From DASPKO01 sp035628055 (GTDB taxonomy: Bacteria; Planctomycetota; Phycisphaerae; Phycisphaerales; UBA1924), in NCBI GenBank assembly GCA_035628055.1, contig DASPKO010000014.1:1-14441 (forward strand): DNA of 14,441 nt. Reading direction: 5' to 3'. The position numbers were made by a program, and so were the translations under genes. The notes under the pieces are model-generated. The model did not search any database. It was given only the letters and a program-made list of their open reading frames with translations, and was not told where the DNA came from. Of the stretch, positions 1 to 6,096 are shown piece by piece; the first letter of the stretch is position 1; the number at the start of each line of letters is the position of its first letter.

Positions 1-462
1 CAGGGCGACGAAGTTCGTCACGTCCACGACGTTACTGATCGGCCGGTGCCCGGCGGCCTCCAGGGCCCCGGCCAGCCAGCCCGGGCTCGGACCGACTCTC
101 ACCCCGCGGATCACGCGCACCCGGAAGGTCGGGCACAGGGCTGGGACCCGGTTCTCGAGCGTGACCGCCTCCTCCACCGGGCCCAGACCGGAGGCTCGCG
201 AGGCGGTTTCGGCGTCACCCACCCCGGGCGGAACCTTCAGCTTCCGCCCCGTCGCCGCGGCGATCTCCCGCGCCAGCCCGAGGTGGCACAGGCAATCGCC
301 CCGGTTGCTCGTCACCTCGACATCCAGCCGCGTGTCCCCCTCGGCCAGCCCCGTCGCCGACTCGATCGGGAAGCCCGCTCCGGTCAGGACGCGCTCGGCC
401 TCCTCGGCCCCGAGGTCCGCCGGATCGAGATACCGGTTCAGCCACCGCACGGAGACGTTCAT
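1..462 (-). CDS. pheT: Phenylalanine--tRNA ligase beta subunit, N-terminal part (runs off the window)
   Basis: Partial gene: 154 codons from an ATG at 462-460, with the 3' end outside the window. PheT pairs with PheS in the cytoplasmic alpha2beta2 enzyme that charges tRNA-Phe. The start MNVSVRWLNRYLDP, then EVTSNRGDCLCHLGLAREIA (about residues 49-68) and RPISNVVDVTNFV near the window edge, are hallmarks of the bacterial beta subunit. In typical bacterial PheT about 110 residues of EMAP/OB-type tRNA-binding domain (B2) lie between the first ~39 residues and the EVTxNRxDCL block. Here only about ten residues separate them, so this is a short form. No Shine-Dalgarno precedes the ATG, but TAGGCT lies 7 nt upstream. 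The gene diverges from the flippase gene across 136 bp. The family call is firm. The missing domain is read directly from the sequence, and a misassembly is unlikely because the frame is intact. Confidence 0.95.
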   Translation of the reverse strand, partial: MNVSVRWLNRYLDPADLGAEEAERVLTGAGFPIESATGLAEGDTRLDVEVTSNRGDCLCHLGLAREIAAATGRKLKVPPGVGDAETASRASGLGPVEEAVTLENRVPALCPTFRVRVIRGVRVGPSPGWLAGALEAAGHRPISNVVDVTNFVAL

Positions 463-469
463 GGGGCCA

Positions 470-475
470 AGCCTA
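470..475 (-). promoter_or_regulatory. Possible -10 box for a leaderless pheT transcript
   Basis: TAGGCT lies 7 nt before the pheT ATG, where a -10 element would place the transcription start at the start codon. There is no Shine-Dalgarno and no convincing -35. The box fits only the TAnnnT core of the consensus. It is listed because the same arrangement recurs before the lipoprotein and cca genes. Confidence 0.25.
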
Positions 476-598
476 GCGGGGACCCGGCGGCGGCCGGCCT
501 TGCGCCTCTCTCCCGCTCCAGCCGATAAGCCACTGCGCGCGCCCATACCCGGCCCGCTCGCCCCCTCGGGTTTCACCTCCGCCACTCCCCTGCCGGCC

Positions 599-2254
599 AT
601 GCTCACCCCCCGCGACGCAGCCCCCGACACCGACAAGCTCCCGGCCGGGGCGCCGTCCCTGGGCCAGTCGGTGGGGCGGGGACTGAGCTGGATGGTCGCC
701 GGCACGCTCCTGGCCAAGGGGGCCGCCTTCCTGACGCAGGTCGTGCTCGGCTGGATGCTCAGTCAGGGGGACTTCGGCGTCTATGGCACCGCCCTGGCGG
801 TCTCCGGCCTGGTCGGGATTTTCCGCGACGGGGGTGTCCGTGAATACCTGGTGCAGCGCGGCGCCGCCGAGTACCGGGCCCTCCTGGGCCCGGTCTTCTG
901 GCTCGCCGTCACTCTGAGCCTGGCGACCGGCGCCGTGCTCGCGGCCTGCAGCCCTCTGCTGGCCCGGCTCTATGGCGACGACCGCCTGGTCGCCCTCCTG
1001 CTGGTGATCGCCGCCTCGCTCCCCCTGAGCACCCCGGCGGCGGTGCTCCAGACGCGGCTGCGCGTCGAGCTCCGCTTCGGCGTGCTGAGCCGCATCGCGG
1101 TGGTCTCGTCGGCGCTCCGCGCCGGGCTCACCATCCTGCTGGCGCTCCTGGGCTTCGGGCCCATGAGCTTCGTGCTGCCGCTCTTCGGGATCGCCCTGTA
1201 CGAGGGCGTCGCGGCCTACGCCGCCACGCGCGACCGGCCCTGGCGGCTCCCGGCCCGGGTCCGAACCTGGGGGGGCCTGCTCGCCCGGACCAAGTGGCTG
1301 GTCTTCTCGTCGCTGGCGGGGATCGTCCTGGACTTCGGGGCCTTCGCGGTGCTGGCGCTCATCGTCGACGAGGGCGTCGTCGGGGTCTTCTACTTCGCGC
1401 TCAACCTGGTCGCGCAGGTGGGCGTGCTCCTGAGCTTCAACGTGCAGCAGGTCCTCTTCCCGGCACTGGCCCGCCTCGGGGACGAGCCCGACCGCCTCCG
1501 CGAGGCCTCGCTCCGGGCCTTGCGGGCCCTGATGCTGGCCGGCTCGGCGGTCAGTCTCCTGCTCGCCGCCGTCGCCGACCCGCTCGAAGCGTTCCTCTGG
1601 CAGGGGCGATGGGAGGCCGCCGTGCCCGCGATTCAGGTGCTCGGGGTGCTCTTCCCCTTCCGGGTCAGCTTCGGTCTCACCGCCGCCGTCATGCTCGCCG
1701 AGGGCCGCTTCCGCCGCTACAGCGTGCTCACGCTCCTTGAGGGCCTGGCGATCACCGCGGGCGCCGCCGTGGCGGCCGCTCTGGTGGGCTCGGCCACCAC
1801 GATCGCCCTGGGGGCCGGCCTGGTCATGGCGGCCGGCCGGGCCGCGGTGACCGGGATCGAGCTCGGCCGCCTCGGGGCCCCGCCCCCGCGCACCGCGGCC
1901 GCGATGGCCCCGTGGTGGCTGCTGGCCCTCGGGTCCGCCGCGGTCGCGCTCCTGCTCGACCGCGCCGCGGGCCCGGGCCTGGAGGCCCTGCTTCCTTCCG
2001 GGTCGCCCGGCGGAGGGCGAGCGCCGCTCCTGGCGCTGCTGGCGGTGCAGGCGGTTCGCGGGTCCCTCATCGCCGCGGCGTTTCTGGCCCTCTTTGCCGG
2101 GGGCGCCCGCCTGCTCCTGCCGGGGCCGCTCGCCGACGCCCTCGCGGTGGGGCCCGCGCGGGCGGCGCGCGTCGCGCGCCGGGCGCTCCGCCTGCCCGAG
2201 CCGGGGCCGGCCCCCGCCGGGGACCGGGTCGGGTCAGTCCCCGATGAGGCGTAG
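599..2254 (+). CDS. Polysaccharide/lipid-linked oligosaccharide flippase (Wzx/MATE-like, MOP superfamily)
   Basis: A 551-residue integral membrane protein. Known members flip undecaprenyl-linked sugar units across the inner membrane for O-antigen, capsule or exopolysaccharide assembly. The N-terminus contains the family layout LSWMVAGTLLAKGAAFLTQV followed by LSQGDFGVYGTA and, near residue 82, REYLVQRG, which resembles the GLGAALVQR stretch of WzxC/Polysacc_synt proteins. About 12 or more hydrophobic segments follow, separated by short Arg-rich loops, and the length is near the family norm with a short basic tail. ATG 599 was chosen because the membrane domain starts just after it. The frame stays open upstream to 161, but that part would cover pheT antisense. 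No clear Shine-Dalgarno is visible, so the start is uncertain. No glycosyltransferase genes lie nearby, so the substrate is unknown. The last 21 bp overlap the convergent UVR-motif gene. Confidence 0.8.
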   Translation: MLTPRDAAPDTDKLPAGAPSLGQSVGRGLSWMVAGTLLAKGAAFLTQVVLGWMLSQGDFGVYGTALAVSGLVGIFRDGGVREYLVQRGAAEYRALLGPVFWLAVTLSLATGAVLAACSPLLARLYGDDRLVALLLVIAASLPLSTPAAVLQTRLRVELRFGVLSRIAVVSSALRAGLTILLALLGFGPMSFVLPLFGIALYEGVAAYAATRDRPWRLPARVRTWGGLLARTKWLVFSSLAGIVLDFGAFAVLALIVDEGVVGVFYFALNLVAQVGVLLSFNVQQVLFPALARLGDEPDRLREASLRALRALMLAGSAVSLLLAAVADPLEAFLWQGRWEAAVPAIQVLGVLFPFRVSFGLTAAVMLAEGRFRRYSVLTLLEGLAITAGAAVAAALVGSATTIALGAGLVMAAGRAAVTGIELGRLGAPPPRTAAAMAPWWLLALGSAAVALLLDRAAGPGLEALLPSGSPGGGRAPLLALLAVQAVRGSLIAAAFLALFAGGARLLLPGPLADALAVGPARAARVARRALRLPEPGPAPAGDRVGSVPDEA

Positions 2255-2995
2255 CTCGTCGCGCAGGATCGCGGCCAGCTCGTAGTTCTCGCTCGCGATC
2301 GCCTGCTGCAGCCGCCGCTTGAGCTCGCCGCTCTGCGTGGGGGCGCTCGTGGGCAGCTTGGGAACCAGCTCGCTGCGCATGCCGCGGAGCATCTGCACTT
2401 CCGGCGCGTTCTCGAACCAGTCCGGCTGCCCGGTCTCCGTCGAGTACTGCCGGAGCGCCTCGAGCCCCTCCTCGATCGCCAGCAGCGCCGCCTTGGTCTC
2501 CCCGTCCTTGATCGCCTGGCTGGCCAGCGCCTTGGCCCGCATCATCGTGATGTAGGGGCGGAACTGCTCGAGGATGGACCGGTCCGCCTCGGTCTCGGCG
2601 TACTTGGCGCACAGGTCGAGCACGCGCAGGTTCCGCGAGGTGTCCCGCACCACCCCCTCGTAGTCCTCGAGAACCATCAGGCAGACGTAGCGGTGGTAGT
2701 ACTGCACCGCCTCCTCACGGAGCTCGCGGCAGTCGTCCTCCGAGAGGACGAACCCCTGGGCCGAGCCGTTCTCCGCCTCGTGCTCGTCGAGCATCGCCTC
2801 GTGGTGGTCCAGCAGGCTCTCCGAGCCGCGCGGCCTCTGCCCGTCCGGGCGCCCGTCGACCTCCATCTGCATGATGCCCAGGTCCAGGCGCAACTGGATC
2901 TTGGCCTCGCCGTCATCCCCCTGGATGACGCGGACGTTGATCTGGCCCGGCTCGTAGGGCCAGTCCTGGAGGAGCTTGCTCAGGTCAGCGCCCAC
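2234..2995 (-). CDS. UVR (UvrB/UvrC) motif-containing protein, planctomycete type
   Basis: A 253-residue soluble protein. The last ~35 residues, ELKRRLQQAIASENYELAAI followed by LRDELRLI, match the UVR helical hairpin that mediates UvrB-UvrC contact and occurs in McsA and Clp adaptors. The N-terminus (LSKLLQDWPYEPGQINVRVI, then RLDLGIMQMEVDGRPDG) is an acidic, beta-rich segment that I associate with a conserved planctomycete family of unknown role. The middle is helical with no catalytic motif. There are no CxxC pairs, so it is not McsA. The start is GTG at 2995, preceded by GGAGAG at a 6-nt spacing. The gene is divergent from the sigma factor gene and overlaps the flippase gene tail to tail. 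A partner-binding or stress-adaptor role is possible, but only the UVR motif supports it. Confidence 0.75.
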   Translation of the reverse strand: MGADLSKLLQDWPYEPGQINVRVIQGDDGEAKIQLRLDLGIMQMEVDGRPDGQRPRGSESLLDHHEAMLDEHEAENGSAQGFVLSEDDCRELREEAVQYYHRYVCLMVLEDYEGVVRDTSRNLRVLDLCAKYAETEADRSILEQFRPYITMMRAKALASQAIKDGETKAALLAIEEGLEALRQYSTETGQPDWFENAPEVQMLRGMRSELVPKLPTSAPTQSGELKRRLQQAIASENYELAAILRDELRLIGD

Positions 2996-3050
2996 GGGGT
3001 GCTCTCCGTGCGGGGCGGGCCGGCCCGAACCGGCCCGCTCGCCAGCTCCA

Positions 3051-3056
3051 ACTATA
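3051..3056 (-). promoter_or_regulatory. Possible -10 element (TATAGT) for the UVR-motif gene
   Basis: TATAGT is one of very few AT-rich hexamers in this GC-rich divergent region. It would start transcription about 50 nt before the GTG start of the UVR-motif gene. No acceptable -35 stands 16-18 bp upstream, so the call is weak. Confidence 0.3.
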
Positions 3057-3208
3057 CGTTTGGGGAGGCCCGGCCGACCGCCCGGGTCCTCTGCCGATAA
3101 CCAGACACCGCCCGCGTGCCGCCCCGCTCACGCGGGCAAATCGACCTGTTTCCCTAGATCCGCCCGAACCGGGTTCCTCTATCCTCAAGCCCGTCGGATC
3201 GAGGGTCG

Positions 3209-4258
3209 ATGCAACCGCCGCAAGGCCCGCGGCGAAACGACACGGTGCCGCTTCCCTGGCGGCTCGTCAGTTCCGCTGGCGGTTCTCGCTCAGCAGCAAA
3301 GGTGGGTTCAAACTTGCGTTCCGCGAACCTCTCCAGGCCGTCTGCCAGGGCGGAGATCCAGTCGGGTCTTCAGCTATATCTCCGACAGATCAACGAGACT
3401 CCCCTCCTCACCGCGGAGGAGGAGAAGATGCTGGGCTGGGCGATCATCAACGACAACTGCCCGCTGGCGCGCGATCGCATGATCCGGGCCAACCTTCGCC
3501 TGGTCGTCTCGATCGCCAAGAACTACTCCAACCGCGGGCTCTCTCTTCAGGACCTGATCGAGGAGGGGAACGTCGGGCTCATGCGCGCCGTGGAGGGGTT
3601 CGACCCGGCCCAGGGCGCCCGCTTCTCCACCTACGCCTCGTGGTGGATCAAGCAGGCCATCAAGCGCGCCCTCATCAACGCCGTCCAGCCCATCCACGTC
3701 CCCGCCTACATGGTCGAGCTCATCGCCCGCTGGAAGCAGGCAAGCCACAAGCTCGAGGCCAGCCTCGGCCGGGCCCCCAGCCTGCAGGAGCTGGCCGACG
3801 AGATGGACCTGCCCCTCAAGAAGCTCCGCATCATCAAGCGGGCCGTCAAGGCCTTCCGGGTCCCGGCCCAGGCCCCGCTGGATGAGGACGGCCGCGCCAT
3901 GAACATCGGCGACATGCTCGCCGACGAGAAGGCCGGCACGCCCGAGGACTTCGCTCTCCGTGACGACGAGCTGGCCACCATCCGCCGCCTCCTCGACGCC
4001 ATCGACGAGCGCGAGGCCCGGATCCTCCGCCTCCGCTTCGGCCTCGACGGGCAGGAGCCCCTCACGCTCAAGCAGATCGCCGCCGAGATCGGCATCTCGC
4101 GAGAGCGCGTCCGCCAGATCGCCGATGAGGCGCTCCGCAAGCTCAACGCGCAGATCAACGACGACCGCCCCAGCCGGTTCTTCCGAGAGAACCAGGAGGC
4201 CGAGGCGGAACCCGACGCCTGCCGCGACGGCTCCCAGCCGCGGCGCGTCGCCAGCTAA
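3209..4258 (+). CDS. RNA polymerase sigma-70 family factor (RpoD/SigA-like, without region 1.1)
   Basis: A 349-residue sigma factor that directs RNA polymerase to -10/-35 promoters. Regions in order: 1.2 (LQLYLRQINETPLLTAEEE, about 54-72); region 2, with the core-binding and -10-reading part DLIEEGNVGLMRAVEGFDP and FSTYASWWIKQAIKRAL (about 115-155); region 3 (about 160-250); and region 4, with the -35-reading helix-turn-helix LTLKQIAAEIGISRERVRQI (285-304). Region 1.1 is absent and the C-terminal tail is acidic then basic. Two starts are possible. ATG 3209 has GAGGG only 3 nt upstream. An in-frame TTG at 3314 has AGGTGG 8 nt upstream and would remove 35 poorly conserved residues. It is followed by an intrinsic terminator and so is probably monocistronic. 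It may be the housekeeping factor or a group 2 paralog. The window does not decide which. Confidence 0.92.
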   Translation: MQPPQGPRRNDTVPLPWRLVSSAGGSRSAAKVGSNLRSANLSRPSARAEIQSGLQLYLRQINETPLLTAEEEKMLGWAIINDNCPLARDRMIRANLRLVVSIAKNYSNRGLSLQDLIEEGNVGLMRAVEGFDPAQGARFSTYASWWIKQAIKRALINAVQPIHVPAYMVELIARWKQASHKLEASLGRAPSLQELADEMDLPLKKLRIIKRAVKAFRVPAQAPLDEDGRAMNIGDMLADEKAGTPEDFALRDDELATIRRLLDAIDEREARILRLRFGLDGQEPLTLKQIAAEIGISRERVRQIADEALRKLNAQINDDRPSRFFRENQEAEAEPDACRDGSQPRRVAS

Positions 4259-4313
4259 CCCGTTCTCTGGTCCCCTCCGCCGGATCTTCTCTCACGAACT
4301 CTCTCTCGCAACC

Positions 4314-4350
4314 GGAGGCCCGGGCACCCTGCCCGGGCCTCCTTCTTTTC
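4314..4350 (+). terminator. Intrinsic terminator after the sigma factor gene
   Basis: A perfect 12-bp stem (GGAGGCCCGGGC with GCCCGGGCCTCC), a 5-nt loop ACCCT, and a T-rich tail TTCTTTTC. It starts 55 bp after the sigma stop codon and is oriented to end that transcript. Confidence 0.9.
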
Positions 4351-4360
4351 CGCGCCGCCG

Positions 4361-4391
4361 GGCGCCGCGGAGATGCCGCCTCCGCGGCGCC
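4361..4391 (+). other. Perfect GC-rich hairpin upstream of the lipoprotein gene
   Basis: Inverted repeat GGCGCCGCGGAG / CTCCGCGGCGCC: a 12-bp perfect stem with a 7-nt loop, ending 18 nt before the lipoprotein ATG and 10 nt after the preceding terminator. It has no T tract on the plus strand. It could be a second pause structure, an operator-like palindrome, or a reinforcement of termination. Confidence 0.5.
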
Positions 4392-4397
4392 GGCCCA

Positions 4398-4403
4398 TAC
4401 ACT
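4398..4403 (+). promoter_or_regulatory. Possible -10 box for a leaderless lipoprotein transcript
   Basis: TACACT lies 6 nt before ATG 4410. No Shine-Dalgarno precedes the ATG (the spacer is CGCGGT). This spacing would put the first transcribed base at or next to the A of the start codon. The -35 position falls in the upstream hairpin and does not match a consensus. Confidence 0.3.
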
Positions 4404-4409
4404 CGCGGT

Positions 4410-5102
4410 ATGACGACCCCCTCGCCGCGCCGCTCAGTCCTCGTCGCTTCGATCCTCGCCCTCGGCCTGGGCCTGCCCGCCTGCGAGGAGGAGACCCCGC
4501 CCCCCTCCGGCGGAGCGCTCGACAACCTCAGCTCCCAGCCCCAGTCCATGTACGGCCGCTCGGCGCAGGCCGGCAAGCAGGCAGCGCAGAACATCTCCGG
4601 CGTGCAGCAGCAGGCCCTCGGCGAGGCCGAGCAGCTCACCGGCGAGGCGAGCGGCCTCGAGGTCGCCGGCGTGCGATTCCCCGTCCCCGCAGCCTGGCAG
4701 AAGGCCGCCGACGCCGCCCCCACGCGGGCCGCCCAGTACACCACCGAGAGCGGCGCCACCGTGGTCTTCTTTCATTTCGGCGCCGGGCAGGGGGGCGGGG
4801 TGGAGGAGAACGTCGCCCGCTGGCGCAACCAGGTCAAGGACGAGTCGGGCAACCCCGCCGAGCCCCGCACCACCCGGCACACGGCCGACGGGATGAACGT
4901 CGTGATCGTGCGCATGGAGGGCATGTACAACTCCGCCATGCCCGGTCAGGAGGCCACCTGGCAGCGCGGGCAGGGCTTCCGCGGGGCGATCATCCAGGGG
5001 CCCCGCGGGAGCGTCTTCGTGCGCCTGACGGGAACCGAGGCGGCGGTGGAGGAGGCCGACGGGCAGTTCGAGTCCCTCGTGCTGGGCGCGCGCAAGAGCT
5101 GA
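4410..5102 (+). CDS. Predicted lipoprotein of unknown function
   Basis: 230 residues. A basic start (PSPRR), a hydrophobic stretch (about 9-22) and the lipobox LPAC with Cys25 predict a type II signal peptide and a lipid-anchored envelope protein. Residues about 26-80 are a low-complexity Gln/Ala/Gly-rich linker. Residues about 83-228 look like one globular alpha/beta domain: VAGVRFPVPAAWQ, then ATVVFFHFG, NVVIVRMEG, RGAIIQGPRGSVFVRLTG, and a C-terminal helix before a final strand. This alternation loosely resembles PsbP/Mog1-type folds, but that is a guess. No catalytic motif is recognised. ATG 4410 is chosen because the signal peptide starts there. The frame is open far upstream, but that part lies inside the sigma gene. 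uppP follows 57 bp downstream on the same strand, and co-transcription is plausible because no terminator separates them. Confidence 0.8.
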   Translation: MTTPSPRRSVLVASILALGLGLPACEEETPPPSGGALDNLSSQPQSMYGRSAQAGKQAAQNISGVQQQALGEAEQLTGEASGLEVAGVRFPVPAAWQKAADAAPTRAAQYTTESGATVVFFHFGAGQGGGVEENVARWRNQVKDESGNPAEPRTTRHTADGMNVVIVRMEGMYNSAMPGQEATWQRGQGFRGAIIQGPRGSVFVRLTGTEAAVEEADGQFESLVLGARKS

Positions 5103-5159
5103 CCGGACCCGGGACGGGCGGGCCGTTCGGGGCGAACCGCTCCCCTCACAGGAACCCTT

Positions 5160-6083
5160 ATGTCCTGGTGGCAAGCCGCCCTGCTCGGCCTGGTCGAGGG
5201 GATCACCGAGTTCCTGCCGGTGAGCTCCACCGGGCACCTGATCATCGCCGCGGCGCTCCTGGGGCTCACGGGCCCGGAGCAGAAGAGCTCCGTCGACGCG
5301 TTCGTCATCGTGATCCAGGGGGGGGCAATCCTCGCGGTGCTCGGGCTCTACTGGCGGCGCGCGCTCGCCATGCTCCGCGGGCTGGCCGGCCAGAACCCCG
5401 CCGGGCTGCGCGTGCTCGTCAATCTCGTGATTGCCTTCGTGCCCGCGGCCGCGCTGGGGCTGCTCCTGGGTGACGCGATCGAGCGGCGCCTCTTCCATCC
5501 CGAGCCGGTCATCTTCGCGCTGGCCGTGGGCGGGGTGTACATGATCGCGATCGATCTCTGGCACGAGGGGCGGCTGGTGCGGCCCGGGGGCGGGCGCCCC
5601 CCCCGACCCAGCCGGGCGGGCGACCTCGAGGACATGACGCCGCGCGACGCCCTGGCCGTCGGCCTGCTCCAATGCGTCGCCCTGTGGCCGGGCGCCAGCC
5701 GCGCCATGATGACGATCACGGGAGGCCTGCTGCGCGGGCTCAAGCCGACCGCGGCGGCCGAGTTCAGTTTCCTGCTCGGCGTCCCCACGCTCGGCGCCGC
5801 GTGCCTGTACCGCCTCTGGAAGAACCTCGGTGCCGACCCGGGGGAACGCAACCTGTTCGACCAGCTCGGCCCCGTGGCGGTGACGATCGGGCTCGTGGTG
5901 GCCGCCCTGAGCGCGGCGCTGAGCGTTCGCTGGCTGGTCGGCTACCTGGGCCGGCGCGGCCTGGCGGCCTTCGGCTGGTACCGCATCCTGCTGGCCATCC
6001 TGCTGCTGGGGCTGGTGCTCGGGCGGCACGTCGTCGTGCGGCCCGACCGGCCCGTCGATCCTCCCGCCGCCCCGGTGCCCTAG
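5160..6083 (+). CDS. uppP: Undecaprenyl-diphosphatase (UppP/BacA family)
   Basis: A 307-residue polytopic inner-membrane protein. It dephosphorylates undecaprenyl pyrophosphate to the monophosphate, recycling the lipid carrier for peptidoglycan and other glycans, and its overproduction confers bacitracin resistance. The first signature EGITEFLPVSSTGH (13-26) holds the two Glu (E13, E17), the Ser residues and His26. The second, WPGASRAMMTITGG (176-189), holds S180 and R181. In the usual PGTSRSGAT the residue after Arg is Ser, and here it is Ala. FSFLLGVPT follows as expected. The loop around residues 141-160 is long and Pro/Arg/Gly-rich. The start ATG has AGGA 6 nt upstream. The gene ends 13 bp from the convergent nuoG stop. 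It is functionally compatible with the flippase gene at 599, since both handle undecaprenyl-linked intermediates, but they are not in one operon. Confidence 0.93.
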   Translation: MSWWQAALLGLVEGITEFLPVSSTGHLIIAAALLGLTGPEQKSSVDAFVIVIQGGAILAVLGLYWRRALAMLRGLAGQNPAGLRVLVNLVIAFVPAAALGLLLGDAIERRLFHPEPVIFALAVGGVYMIAIDLWHEGRLVRPGGGRPPRPSRAGDLEDMTPRDALAVGLLQCVALWPGASRAMMTITGGLLRGLKPTAAAEFSFLLGVPTLGAACLYRLWKNLGADPGERNLFDQLGPVAVTIGLVVAALSAALSVRWLVGYLGRRGLAAFGWYRILLAILLLGLVLGRHVVVRPDRPVDPPAAPVP

Positions 6084-6096
6084 CGGCCCGACCGGG

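Noticed and set aside
161..598. Open frame upstream of the flippase start
   Set aside because: It is antisense to pheT, low-complexity Ser/Arg/Pro-rich, and has no membrane segment.
4434..6029. Long minus-strand open frame (531 codons) opposite the lipoprotein and uppP
   Set aside because: Composition is His/Arg/Gly/Gln-rich as expected for the antisense of GC-rich coding DNA. The plus strand holds clear uppP motifs.
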